A DNA stretch of 64,000 bases from Candidatus Opimibacter skivensis (GTDB lineage: Bacteria > Bacteroidota > Bacteroidia > Chitinophagales > Saprospiraceae), in contig JADKHH010000001.1 in assembly GCA_016721905.1 (NCBI GenBank), positions 496,001-560,000 of the forward strand. Reading direction: 5' to 3'. The position numbers and the translations under genes were made by a program. The notes beneath the pieces were generated by a model. That model saw only the letters and a list, made by a program, of their open reading frames with translations. It was not told the origin of the DNA and ran no database searches. Below are positions 46,580-55,096 of this stretch, piece by piece. Numbering within the stretch: the first letter of the stretch is position 1; the number at the start of each line of letters is the position of its first letter.

Positions 46580-47128
46580 TCAGAACTGGACTTTTACATT
46601 TTGTGTTTCAGCTTCATCCACTTCGAAGTATTCCATCCTGTGAAATCCAAACGGGCCTGCAATCAGGTTGCTTGGAAATACTTCAACCGCATTGTTCATG
46701 TCACGGGCAGAAGCATTATAATATCGGCGTGCACGTTGGATACCTTCTTCAAGTCCTGTCAATGTTGTCTGTAGATTGAGAAACTCCTGGTTTGCCTTGA
46801 GGTCAGGATAATTTTCAGCTAATGCAAATACGGTTTTTAGTGCGCCAGACAATTCTAGTTCCGCAGCACCTCCGTCTTTACCTCCGGCAGACATCGCCCT
46901 GCTCCTGAGTTCAACGATCTTCTCAAGGGTACCGCTTTCATATTGCGTATATCCCTTGATCGTGTTGACCAGATTAGGAATCAAGTCATAGCGTTGTTTC
47001 AAGTAAACATTGATTGATTTGAACGCTTCTTCGGCTCCGTTGCGCATACGCACGAGCTTGTTATAGGTGCCCATTAGATAGAAACCGATGAGGACAGCAA
47101 TAATCAATAAAATAAGTAGTACAGTCAT
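46580..47128 (-). CDS. LemA family protein
   Basis: 182-residue LemA: an N-terminal membrane segment (VLLILLIIAVLIGFYLMGTYN), then the family block VRMRNGAEEAFKSINVYLKQRYDLIPNLVNTIKGY and a helical domain with AENYPDLKANQEFLNLQ and RRYYNASARDMNNAVEVFPSN. The topology has a short outer N-terminus and a cytoplasmic helical bundle. It is the first gene of a two-gene operon with the DUF2207 protein. Confidence 0.93.
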   Translation of the reverse strand: MTVLLILLIIAVLIGFYLMGTYNKLVRMRNGAEEAFKSINVYLKQRYDLIPNLVNTIKGYTQYESGTLEKIVELRSRAMSAGGKDGGAAELELSGALKTVFALAENYPDLKANQEFLNLQTTLTGLEEGIQRARRYYNASARDMNNAVEVFPSNLIAGPFGFHRMEYFEVDEAETQNVKVQF

Positions 47129-47335
47129 AGTGATTGAGTAGTCAGATTCAACTCAAATGTACTAAGGAGTTAGGGAACTTCCTAGATATATAGACGAAGC
47201 AGCCGGAGAATGCGATGTAAGGGTTTATCACCGGATTTAACAATTATACCCCCAATGGACCTGGTGCGGCATGTAGAGCTCCCACTACCCTATTTCATTG
47301 AGGGAAGACACATATTTAGCTAATTTCACCGCGAC

Positions 47336-48175
47336 ATGAAGAAAGCCATCCTTGTTGGGGATATCGGATCAACTAAATCAACCTGGGTATACTCCACGGA
47401 TATTGCACAGGAATTACATCTGGGGGGATATAATCCTGTCACCCAATCAGAAAAGCAAGGAAACAGCCTTTTTGAGTCCTTGCAGGCTCATACGAAGGAT
47501 CAGGAATTTTCAACCATCTGGTATTATGGCGCAGGGGTTATTGATTCCCGGATTGCACAAGTTGTTCATGACAACCTGATGAGAATGTTTCCCGATAGCA
47601 TGATCCTGGTATCTTCTGATCTGACGGGAGCGGCCATTGCAGCCTGTGGCTCTGAACAGGGCACTGTAGCTATTCTTGGCACTGGCAGCCATGCCGCTGA
47701 GTGGAATGGTAAAAAAATTGTAAAACAAGCTGTTTCGCTGGGTTACATCCTTGGTGATGAAGGTGGTGGGTGTGATATAGGCAAGGCATTATTGCAGCAT
47801 TACTTTTACAAAACGATGCCCGAGGACATTACCAAAGACCTGGACGAAAGACTGCACGGGGACCGGAGTGTTTTCTTGCAAGAGCTCCAGGCATCGGAAA
47901 AGCCAAACCAATTCCTTGCTGAATTTGCAAGATTCGCGGTTTTACATCAGGAGCACGAATGGATCAAGGAATTGGTTTCCGACAGATTTAATGTGTTTAT
48001 TAGTAGGCATGTGGTTCCGCTGTGCCCAAATAGAGATGTGCACGTAGTTGGTTCGATAGGCTGTATATTTGCCAGCTTAATCAAAAAAGAACTGGAAAAG
48101 CACGGTTTGTCAGCGGGTAGTTTTATCAAGAATCCCGCAAGACGACTGTTTGAAAGACACGCTGAACATGAATAA
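47336..48175 (+). CDS. N-acetylglucosamine kinase-like protein (BadF/BadG ATPase family)
   Basis: 279-residue member of the ASKHA sugar-kinase superfamily. ATP-site motifs are LVGDIGSTKSTWVY (phosphate 1), LSSDLTGAAIAACG, ILGTGSHAAEW (phosphate 2) and ILGDEGGGCDIGKALL. The best match in type is GlcNAc/MurNAc kinase of Bacteroidota, likely for recycling cell-wall amino sugars. A TAATTTCA sequence (47321) may be the promoter box. Its end overlaps the likely pfkA start, so the two are cotranscribed. Confidence 0.85.
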   Translation: MKKAILVGDIGSTKSTWVYSTDIAQELHLGGYNPVTQSEKQGNSLFESLQAHTKDQEFSTIWYYGAGVIDSRIAQVVHDNLMRMFPDSMILVSSDLTGAAIAACGSEQGTVAILGTGSHAAEWNGKKIVKQAVSLGYILGDEGGGCDIGKALLQHYFYKTMPEDITKDLDERLHGDRSVFLQELQASEKPNQFLAEFARFAVLHQEHEWIKELVSDRFNVFISRHVVPLCPNRDVHVVGSIGCIFASLIKKELEKHGLSAGSFIKNPARRLFERHAEHE

Positions 48176-49160
48176 AATGAAAACAGAAATCAGGCGACTT
48201 GCCGTTTATTCTTCAGGAGGAGATGCACCTGGTATGAATGCTGCCATCAGGGCCGTAGTCAGAACGGCATCTTATTATGACTTACATGTATTTGGTATCT
48301 ACAGAGGATATGAAGGGATGATCGATGGGGATATTGTCCGCCTTGACAAAGGTGATGTGGGTAATATCATCCATCGCGGAGGGACCATTTTGAAAACCGC
48401 TCGTAGTACACGATTTCGTACCCCGGAAGGTCGCAAACTGGCGTATGAGGCCTTAGTTGCCAATGATATTGATGCTTTAATCGCGATTGGTGGTGATGGG
48501 ACATTTACGGGAGGCAAAATATTCTTTGAAGAATATGGTATCCCGGTCATTGGTATTCCTGGAACAATTGATAACGATCTCTTTGGCACTGACTATACGA
48601 TTGGTTTTGACACCGCAGTCAATACGGCTATTGAAGCTGTAGACAGGATCAGAGACACAGCAGATTCGCACAACAGATTATTTTTTGTTGAGGTGATGGG
48701 CAGAGACACCGGATATATCGCGCTCAACACAGGAATTGGAAGTGGCGCCGGAGCTATCCTGATCCCCGAATCTTCCATTGATGTTGAAACACTGATCAAG
48801 CACCTGGAAAAAACAGCCAAACGGCAAAAATTATTCTCCCTGATCATCGTGGCAGAAGGAAATGAAAACGGAAACGCACAGAAACTTGCATCAGAGATCA
48901 GGGACAGGTTTCCTGACTATGATCCGAAAGTCACCATTATCGGGCACTTGCAGCGTGGTGGTGCTCCTTCTGCACTGGACAGGCTCATTGCAAGCAGAAT
49001 GGGATTCAAAGCCGTTGAAGCTATCATTGAAGGCCATACAAACAAAATGGTAGGTATTCAAAACAACCAGATGAAGCTGATCCCCTTTGAAGATGCTATT
49101 AACAAGAGTAAAGACATCGATAAGGACTTGTTGCGAATGGCTGAAATCCTTTCTTTATAG
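48168..49160 (+). CDS. pfkA: ATP-dependent 6-phosphofructokinase
   Basis: Bacterial phosphofructokinase of about 330 residues. The core motifs are complete: SSGGDAPGMNAAIR, AIGGDGTFTGG (ATP site), PGTIDNDLFGTDYTIGFDTA (catalytic Asp in TIDND), VEVMGRDTGY and IGHLQRGGAPSALDR. ATG 48168 or 48177 are both possible; an upstream in-frame TTG at 48150 is less likely. It follows the sugar kinase with an overlap and cutA comes 5 bp later. Confidence 0.97.
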   Translation: MNKMKTEIRRLAVYSSGGDAPGMNAAIRAVVRTASYYDLHVFGIYRGYEGMIDGDIVRLDKGDVGNIIHRGGTILKTARSTRFRTPEGRKLAYEALVANDIDALIAIGGDGTFTGGKIFFEEYGIPVIGIPGTIDNDLFGTDYTIGFDTAVNTAIEAVDRIRDTADSHNRLFFVEVMGRDTGYIALNTGIGSGAGAILIPESSIDVETLIKHLEKTAKRQKLFSLIIVAEGNENGNAQKLASEIRDRFPDYDPKVTIIGHLQRGGAPSALDRLIASRMGFKAVEAIIEGHTNKMVGIQNNQMKLIPFEDAINKSKDIDKDLLRMAEILSL

Positions 49161-49165
49161 CAAAC

Positions 49166-49489
49166 ATGGTTATCTCATTCTTTTATGTTCCCGTTGGCAA
49201 TGCAGCTGAAGCAGCAAGCCTGGGCAATCTTGCTATAAAAGAAAATTTAGCCGCATGCGCTAATGTATTTCCTGTTCAATCTGTATTTATGTGGGAGGCG
49301 ATTATGCAGGAGGAGTCCGAATTTGTCCTTGTCCTGAAAACAATGCCTCACAAGAAAAACGCATTGCGCGAATTCCTGGAAAGCAAACACAGTTATGAAA
49401 CGCCTTGCATATTGAGTTGGGACGCTGAGGTAAATGCAGCGTATGGATCGTGGGTAGATCGTCGAGTTAGCGGAGAAATCGGAACCTAA
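49166..49489 (+). CDS. cutA: Divalent-cation tolerance protein CutA
   Basis: 107-residue CutA, a trimeric PII-like protein. Diagnostic parts are VPVGNAAEAASLGNLAIKEN, ANVFPVQSVFMWE (with Trp) and SFVLVLKTMPHKK-type core (here SEFVLVLKTMPHKKNALREFL) with KHSYETPCI. It lies 5 bp after pfkA, the last gene of the run, and converges on prfB with an 11-bp gap. The exact role is unknown in most bacteria. Confidence 0.93.
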   Translation: MVISFFYVPVGNAAEAASLGNLAIKENLAACANVFPVQSVFMWEAIMQEESEFVLVLKTMPHKKNALREFLESKHSYETPCILSWDAEVNAAYGSWVDRRVSGEIGT

Positions 49490-49500
49490 TGCCTGGCTAA

Positions 49501-50599
49501 TTAATTATGGCCTGCATCTATGCTCTTGCTCCACATGAGATAGGCTTTAATAAAGCCATTTAGGTCACCGTTCAGCACCAGATCAGGATTGTGCACAGTA
49601 TGCTGGCTTCTGTGATCTTTTACCCTTCTGTCATCGAGCACATAACTTCGAATCTGGCTTCCCCATTCATTCTTTGTTTTTCCAGCTTCTACTTTATCCC
49701 GTTCGGCATTCTGTCTTTCAATCTCACGCTCATACAACCTGGACTTTAGCATTTGCATTGCCTTTTCACGGTTCTGGTGCTGAGATCTTTCTTGCTGGCA
49801 TTCGACTACAATTCCAGATGGCAGGTGTCGCACCCGAACTGCAGATTCTGTTTTATTAACATGCTGACCTCCCGCACCACTGGAGCGAAAAGTATCCCAT
49901 TCAAGATCATCTGTTTTGATTTCAATCTGGATGCTGTCATCGATCAGCGGATGAACAAATACAGAAGAGAAAGAAGTCATTCGTTTACCCTGGGAATTGA
50001 AAGGACTCACGCGGACTAACCGGTGAACACCATTCTCTCCCTTAAGCATACCGTAGGCATATTCACCATTGATTTCAATCTCCGCGCTCTTGATACCGGC
50101 TACATCGCCATTCTGGCGATTCAATTCGGAGACTTTGTATCCATTCTTTTCAGCCCACATGACATACATGCGGAGCAGCATTTCGGACCAGTCACAACTT
50201 TCAGTTCCGCCTGCGCCTGCATTTATTTCGAGGATACAGGATAATTCATCTTCAGGATGATTGAGTGTGCTCCTGAATTCTACGTCGTCAACGATGTCAA
50301 CGGCTCGTGCATAAGCAGCATCAAGTTCCTCCTCGGTTGCTTCACCTGCATCAAAAAATTCCAAAAGGACACCCAGGTCATCGATGACATCTTCGATAAC
50401 TTTAAAATTTGAAATCCAGTGTTTGTGGGCTTTAATCTCTTTGAGTGCAACGCCTGCGCGCTCTGCATCGGACCAGAAATCGGGGTCTAAGGTAAGTTGT
50501 TCCTTTTCCTCAAGTTGGAGTTTGCGTCTTGCGACGTCAAAGATACCTCCCTAAAACTCCCACGCGGGTCTTGAGATCTGTAAACTGATCTACGGTCAT
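49501..50599 (-). CDS. prfB: Peptide chain release factor 2, decoded through a programmed +1 frameshift
   Basis: Release factor for UGA and UAA. The first 20 codons (MTVDQFTDLKTRVGVLGRYL, from the ATG at 50599) run to an in-frame TGA at 50537-50539. Shifting +1 there continues with DVARRKLQLEEKEQ and the full RF2, giving 365 residues, the same length as E. coli RF2. Catalytic GGQ (SGAGGQHVNKTESAVR) is present. The tripeptide discriminator region lies before it. The gene is followed by 11 bp before cutA (convergent). Confidence 0.97.
50536..50552 (-). promoter_or_regulatory. prfB programmed frameshift site
   Basis: On the minus strand: AGGGAGG, TAT, CTT, TGA, C. An internal Shine-Dalgarno-like AGGGAGG lies 3 nt before the slippery CTT codon, with UGA-C as weak stop. 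It has the same geometry as the E. coli RF2 autoregulatory site, so RF2 shortage raises frameshifting. Confidence 0.95.
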
Positions 50600-50617
50600 G
50601 ATAATAGATTTAAAATG

Positions 50618-50639
50618 TGAGGGGGCCTAAGCCCCCTCA
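50618..50639 (-). terminator. Terminator after the FKBP lipoprotein gene
   Basis: Stem TGAGGGGGC / GCCCCCTCA (50618-50626 and 50631-50639), 9 bp with a 4-nt loop, followed on the minus strand by CATTTTAAAT. It lies 7 bp after the stop codon, between that gene and prfB. Confidence 0.85.
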
Positions 50640-50646
50640 TGGAAAT

Positions 50647-51540
50647 TTATTTTTCTAATTCAACATAGAATATCAAATCTGCATTTTCAGGGATGACCGG
50701 TGGTGAACCGGCTGCACCATATCCTAAAGAAGCAGGAATAAATAGTGTTGCTTTTGCACCCTTGTTCAATAACATGATTCCTTCATCCCATCCTGGAATA
50801 ACCTGACCCATGCCCAAAGGAAACTGGTAAGGTTGGCCTCCCTTGAATGAAGTGTCAAACATCTTGGCATCAACATCCAGCATTCCATAGTAATGAACAG
50901 AAACCTGGTCACCCTTTGCTGGTTTGGTTCCTTCTTCACCAGCTTCATGGATGATGTAACGCAGGCCTGAAGCTGTTGTTTGTATCTGGCTGGCTAAATC
51001 ACCTTTCTTGTAAGCATCCCAATTTGTCTTGGTTAATGCTTCAACTGCTGGTAACCGGTCGCGAACGACTTGTCTTACTTTCTCCTGTTCCTTTTGGGTG
51101 GAATCAGAATGTGCCTGGAACTGTGCTTCGTCCATGACATCAACGATACCTACACGATAAACGAGTGGCTCGGTAAATGCCTCAAATCCTGGCGGGAGCC
51201 TTTCAAAAGAATCGATAGGGAAAAAGAAATGTAAACTGTCACCTTCATGCAAGGTAGCCATGATATCGACAAGAGCTTTAAGCTGACCGTAGCTCTTGTT
51301 GTCTTCCATAAGTTTCAGTACAGAAGGTTTACCCATGGTTGCAGTCGTTTGCAGGATGGAGTCCTTTTGTGCCAATGCCATATTGAAGAAGACATAACTA
51401 TTGACCGGGATAGGATCAGACCCACCTTTACGGACAATCTGGTATTCGTAACCTGAATCCGCTTTAATTCGACGGCCTTCAGAAGCGCATCCTACAAGAA
51501 AGAGGACGCAGAGCAGAGAAAAGAAGATGTTATTGTTCAT
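50647..51540 (-). CDS. FKBP-type peptidyl-prolyl isomerase lipoprotein
   Basis: 297-residue lipoprotein: lipobox LFLVGC (C18), an N-terminal domain (about 25-165) with VNSYVFFNMALAQKDS, and a C-terminal FKBP domain (about 190-297: GDQVSVHYYGMLDVDAKMFDTSF, PLGMGQVIPGWDEGIMLL, FIPASLGYGAAG). It is likely a periplasmic folding factor. The layout recalls GldI, the gliding-associated FKBP lipoprotein of Bacteroidota, but that identity is not proved. It overlaps nrnA by 11 bp. Confidence 0.92.
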   Translation of the reverse strand: MNNNIFFSLLCVLFLVGCASEGRRIKADSGYEYQIVRKGGSDPIPVNSYVFFNMALAQKDSILQTTATMGKPSVLKLMEDNKSYGQLKALVDIMATLHEGDSLHFFFPIDSFERLPPGFEAFTEPLVYRVGIVDVMDEAQFQAHSDSTQKEQEKVRQVVRDRLPAVEALTKTNWDAYKKGDLASQIQTTASGLRYIIHEAGEEGTKPAKGDQVSVHYYGMLDVDAKMFDTSFKGGQPYQFPLGMGQVIPGWDEGIMLLNKGAKATLFIPASLGYGAAGSPPVIPENADLIFYVELEK

Positions 51541-52537
51541 GTTGTAATTGATATGCGTTCATTGTTAGTGGAATAATCTCTTTAACCTTCGCAAGGGTGT
51601 CCTCCATAGAGGCCTTGAGCTGTCCCCCGGAAGCGTTCCTGTGCCCGCCTCCATTGAAATGGGTATGGCAGATCTCCTGGACATTGATATTGCCCTTGGA
51701 GCGAAAAGACAGTTTTGTGACATTTTGCTGTTCAGAAACGAAAACAGCCATCTTCATGTTGCGGACCATAAGGATGTAATTGACAATCCCTTCTGTATCA
51801 CCTCTTCCGATAGACCAATTCTTGTAATCATCCCTGTCAAGCCAGATAATGCCGGTTTGATATTCGGTCATCAGTTCCATGCGGTTTGCCAGGCAATGGC
51901 CGAGAAGCTTAAGTTGTTTTTCGGTCATGCTGTTGAACAGACGGATCTGCAACATATAATCATCCATCCCCATTCGCTTGAGGGCGGCAGCAATTTCAAA
52001 GACGTGTGGATTGGTCGCGTACCGGAAAGAACCGGTGTCCATCAATATACCAGTGTAGAGGGCTTCTGCAACGTTCACATCGATATATCCTTCAAGCTTG
52101 TTGTCCACGAGGAAATCGTACACAAGCTCTGCTGTGGAACTCGCTTCAGTTTTGGAGAGGATGTGATCTGCAAAGGGTTCAGGATCGATATGGTGATCAA
52201 TCAGAATTTTTACGGCATTGGATGCCATTACATCCAACCCAAAACGATCAATCCTGTCGAGGGAATTGAAATCAAGGCAAAAAATGATATCCGCTTTTTC
52301 AAAGGCAGCCATGGCCAGCTCAGGATTCATTTCCCCGATAATGGCTTTGTCCACTCCATGCAGAAAATTGAACAGGGGTGGAAAGTCATTGGGTAGTACC
52401 ACGGTAACTGTATGGAGCAACTTGTGGAGCACAGCCGCAAGCGCCAGCGTGGAGCCCAGCGCATCTCCATCGGGATTCTTGTGGGTGACGATCACCACAC
52501 GCGAAGGCTGCCGAATTAAATGATATACTGAATCCAC
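51530..52537 (-). CDS. nrnA: DHH/DHHA1 bifunctional oligoribonuclease / PAP phosphatase NrnA-like
   Basis: 335-residue DHH phosphoesterase. The metal-binding motifs VTHKNPDGDALGS, FCLDFNSLDRI and LIDHHIDP are present, and the DHHA1 domain ends with GGGHRNASGGQL. NrnA-like enzymes degrade short RNA and 3'-phosphoadenosine-5'-phosphate. It overlaps the FKBP gene by 11 bp, so the two are coupled. Its minus-strand upstream ACCTTTGCGG resembles, but does not match, the usual promoter box. Confidence 0.93.
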   Translation of the reverse strand: MDSVYHLIRQPSRVVIVTHKNPDGDALGSTLALAAVLHKLLHTVTVVLPNDFPPLFNFLHGVDKAIIGEMNPELAMAAFEKADIIFCLDFNSLDRIDRFGLDVMASNAVKILIDHHIDPEPFADHILSKTEASSTAELVYDFLVDNKLEGYIDVNVAEALYTGILMDTGSFRYATNPHVFEIAAALKRMGMDDYMLQIRLFNSMTEKQLKLLGHCLANRMELMTEYQTGIIWLDRDDYKNWSIGRGDTEGIVNYILMVRNMKMAVFVSEQQNVTKLSFRSKGNINVQEICHTHFNGGGHRNASGGQLKASMEDTLAKVKEIIPLTMNAYQLQHEQ

Positions 52538-52601
52538 GATTTACTACTTGATTTTTTCAGGCCGCAAAGGTCTTATTTTATTATGATACGACCAAATATG
52601 C

Positions 52602-52609
52602 TAAATTTG
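52602..52609 (+). promoter_or_regulatory. ndk -7 promoter box
   Basis: TAAATTTG followed by CGCCCC, 39 nt before the ndk ATG. It is an exact TAnnTTTG match with the recurring downstream CGCC. Confidence 0.65.
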
Positions 52610-52648
52610 CGCCCCAATTAGGACAAAAAACAACTTATTCCACAATCC

Positions 52649-53071
52649 ATGGCAAACAATATAACTTTTACGATGATCAAGCCTGATGCAGTAGCAGCAG
52701 GTCATATAGGCGCTATCCTGGCTCAAATCAACAAGGCGGGCTTTAAGATAGTCGCTATGAAATATACTAAGCTTTCAGCTGAAAAGGCAGGTGAATTTTA
52801 TGATGTCCACAGGGAAAGAGGCTTTTTTGGAGAGTTGGTAGACTTTATGTCCTCAGGCCCGATTGTTGCCGCTGTACTTGAAAAAGACAATGCCGTTGAA
52901 GATTTCAGGACATTAATCGGAGCTACTGACCCAGCAAAAGCAGCACCAGGTACAATTCGTGCTTTATTCGCTAAAAATATAGGCGAGAATGCTGTCCATG
53001 GGTCAGATTCAGATGAAAATGCGCTGATTGAGGCTTCATTTCATTTTTCAAAGATGGAAATGTTTCGCTAA
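52649..53071 (+). CDS. ndk: Nucleoside diphosphate kinase
   Basis: 140-residue kinase that transfers the gamma phosphate of ATP to other NDPs through a phospho-histidine. Motifs are TMIKPDAVAAGHIG, the catalytic His at H117 in NAVHGSDSDENA and GATDPAKAAPGTIRALF. Length and order are typical. Single gene, with a strong promoter box upstream. Confidence 0.98.
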   Translation: MANNITFTMIKPDAVAAGHIGAILAQINKAGFKIVAMKYTKLSAEKAGEFYDVHRERGFFGELVDFMSSGPIVAAVLEKDNAVEDFRTLIGATDPAKAAPGTIRALFAKNIGENAVHGSDSDENALIEASFHFSKMEMFR

Positions 53072-53150
53072 GAAGCCTTCTTAGCATCCTGGTTTTCAAC
53101 ATTTAAATAATTGCCTTTTATCAGCTCCGGACAGAGCCTGATACATTGTG

Positions 53151-54419
53151 TTATTGTCTATCCAGTTGACGAAAGTGAACGAGTATCTCCTCGGCACTCG
53201 CACCTGGGGCAGTATCTGCATATGCTATTTGGCTCATTTCGTTTGCCGCACGTTCAATAGGTACGTCAGGAAAAAATTGATCGCGCATATAATGCATATA
53301 CCTGATCATCATAAAGGAATTGAAATACCTGAAAAACCTTCGACGGAAATTAGCATAGGTGGACGTGTGCAACAAAATTTCACGGCAATGGTCTTCAAAA
53401 TCTATTTGCTTTAAAAAGGAAATGACGTCGGGATGCACATCCAGCTTAAGTAATCCGGCTTCAAACTTTTCGTCACTATTGGATTGACTTAGCAGTTTTC
53501 TCAATTCATCCGTTTGATACAGCAGAGGTTTTATCAACATGAATACGTTAAAATCTGCGGTCAACCAAGCTGTATTTCCCGGCAGCAACTGCGACATGGC
53601 CCGGCCTGTTCCAAAAGGCACCCGATCAGAAATCCTTGCAGATGGATAGACTGTTGTGTTTCTTATTTCCTGTAAGCTATCTACCTCGATAAATTTCTGA
53701 AGAAAATAAAAGTCCTCACCGGCCTGTCTCGTATTCATGCCCCCATGGGCAAGGTATCCCTTCCGACGTACCGCCATGGAGGAACCCACTGTCTGGAAAG
53801 CGAAAGGATGGCCTGCCCATCTCATTGCATGGACGAGATACCGCAGATGAAGTTCATACTGGATGATGGCATTCCTTTCATCTTGTCCAAGTGAATCAAG
53901 GTTGTGTTCATAATAAATGGAAACCGCATTGCACGCAGGGTGATTTTCAAAATAATCATAGACCACCTTGAGATAATTTTGAGCTACCGTGCAGTCACTA
54001 TCCAGGCAAAGCATGGTGCCGTCCTGACTGAGCAAGCGGGCAGCTTCATCCAATACGATCTTTCGAGCCCATCCTACTCCACCCTTTGGATCAGGTAGCT
54101 CCTCCAGAAAAACTGATCTGAACTTTATTCCTTGCCGCTCATTTGTGTTTATCCAAGCAAGACTCGTCCTCCAGGCATCATGATGTATCTCTGCTTCTGC
54201 CTCAGTCATTCGGTTGCTCTTATTAAAAAGAAGGATCACTTCTACCTGATTATCCGGCAATTCACACGCCAGGAGTGAATCGAGTGTATTGATTAAGTCG
54301 GGCTCGGCGTACACAGGTATACAAACTACCATATCCGGAGCAGTCTCACCTGACTCCAGGTTTAACGGATATGTTTTATACCGGGCTGAATATTTCTGCC
54401 AGTGGATATCTTCAGGCAT
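53151..54419 (-). CDS. Glycosyltransferase family 2 protein
   Basis: 422-residue GT-A type glycosyltransferase. It reads MVVCIPVYAEPDLI at the N-terminus, a GWARKIVLDEAARLL region, the acidic metal site LCLDSDCTVA (DxD-like) and a late AGEDFYFLQKFIE (GED acceptor-site motif). No membrane segment is evident. The sugar donor and acceptor are unknown. It is divergent from wbqC with only 32 bp between the start codons, so the promoters overlap or lie inside the other gene's 5' end. Confidence 0.88.
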   Translation of the reverse strand: MPEDIHWQKYSARYKTYPLNLESGETAPDMVVCIPVYAEPDLINTLDSLLACELPDNQVEVILLFNKSNRMTEAEAEIHHDAWRTSLAWINTNERQGIKFRSVFLEELPDPKGGVGWARKIVLDEAARLLSQDGTMLCLDSDCTVAQNYLKVVYDYFENHPACNAVSIYYEHNLDSLGQDERNAIIQYELHLRYLVHAMRWAGHPFAFQTVGSSMAVRRKGYLAHGGMNTRQAGEDFYFLQKFIEVDSLQEIRNTTVYPSARISDRVPFGTGRAMSQLLPGNTAWLTADFNVFMLIKPLLYQTDELRKLLSQSNSDEKFEAGLLKLDVHPDVISFLKQIDFEDHCREILLHTSTYANFRRRFFRYFNSFMMIRYMHYMRDQFFPDVPIERAANEMSQIAYADTAPGASAEEILVHFRQLDRQ

Positions 54420-54425
54420 CGTAGT

Positions 54426-54433
54426 TAACTTTG
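54426..54433 (+). promoter_or_regulatory. wbqC -7 promoter box
   Basis: TAACTTTG followed by CATTT, 18 nt before the ATG at 54452. It overlaps the 32-bp gap to the divergent glycosyltransferase gene. Confidence 0.6.
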
Positions 54434-54451
54434 CATTTAAAGCGTAAGCTC

Positions 54452-55096
54452 ATGACCGTTTGCATCGCGGGGATCCAATATATACCTTCTATCGAATACT
54501 TTGCCCATTGGCTGCATCATGGCCAGCTTACGATCGAACAGCATGAACATTTTCAAAAGAGAACCTGGCGCAATAAGACAGCAATCCTGAGCTCTGATGA
54601 ACCTTTGCACCTCACTGTTCCCTTGCGCAAGGGGAAACATCAGCAAAAGCTTATTTCAGAAGTACATATTGCCTATGATGAAGCCTGGATCAAAATGCAT
54701 CTCAGAAGTTTGAAAACGGCCTATGGAAAGACTGCCTACTTCGATGAAGTTTACAGTGGATTTGAAGACATCCTGAAGGTTAAATATGAGAAGCTCTGGG
54801 ATCTGAATATGGCCTGCCTTAAATACATTACAACATTACTCGGTGGCAGATGGGATCTTGAACTAAGCAATGAATACCTTCTCCAATATCCAATGGATGT
54901 TGTAGATCTCCGGGCAGGCGTTCCTGGCGGAGAAAGTTCGAAAAAAAAAGAAGAATTACCTGAGTACCAACAGATACATCGACTTCATAAATCACTTCTC
55001 CCAAACCTCAGTATCTTCGATGTACTTTGTCATCTCGGACCTGAAACTAAAAGCTATCTGGCCCGATATGCGAACAAACTCTATGAAAATCCATGA
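54452..55096 (+). CDS. WbqC family protein
   Basis: 214-residue WbqC-like protein. It starts at ATG with TVCIAGIQYIPSIEYFAHWLHHGQL, then WRNKTAILSSDEPLHLTVPLRKGKHQ and YGKTAYFDEVYSGFEDIL, the family's central blocks. The family is often found in polysaccharide and aminosugar gene clusters, but its reaction is not known to me. An in-frame TTG at 54431 overlaps the promoter box and is rejected as start. It overlaps the next GTPase gene in ATGA and is cotranscribed with it. Confidence 0.85.
   Translation: MTVCIAGIQYIPSIEYFAHWLHHGQLTIEQHEHFQKRTWRNKTAILSSDEPLHLTVPLRKGKHQQKLISEVHIAYDEAWIKMHLRSLKTAYGKTAYFDEVYSGFEDILKVKYEKLWDLNMACLKYITTLLGGRWDLELSNEYLLQYPMDVVDLRAGVPGGESSKKKEELPEYQQIHRLHKSLLPNLSIFDVLCHLGPETKSYLARYANKLYENP

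Noticed and set aside
47129..47335. tRNA or small RNA gene in the lemA-sugar kinase gap
   Set aside because: No cloverleaf, TTCRA arm or CCA end can be made on either strand.
50537..50539. Nonsense mutation making prfB a pseudogene
   Set aside because: The TGA is the known programmed frameshift stop, with the SD-like and CTT elements in place and a full-length RF2 after the shift.
53072..53150. Terminator after ndk
   Set aside because: The ATCAG...CTGAT pairing needs a bulge and has no T-run.
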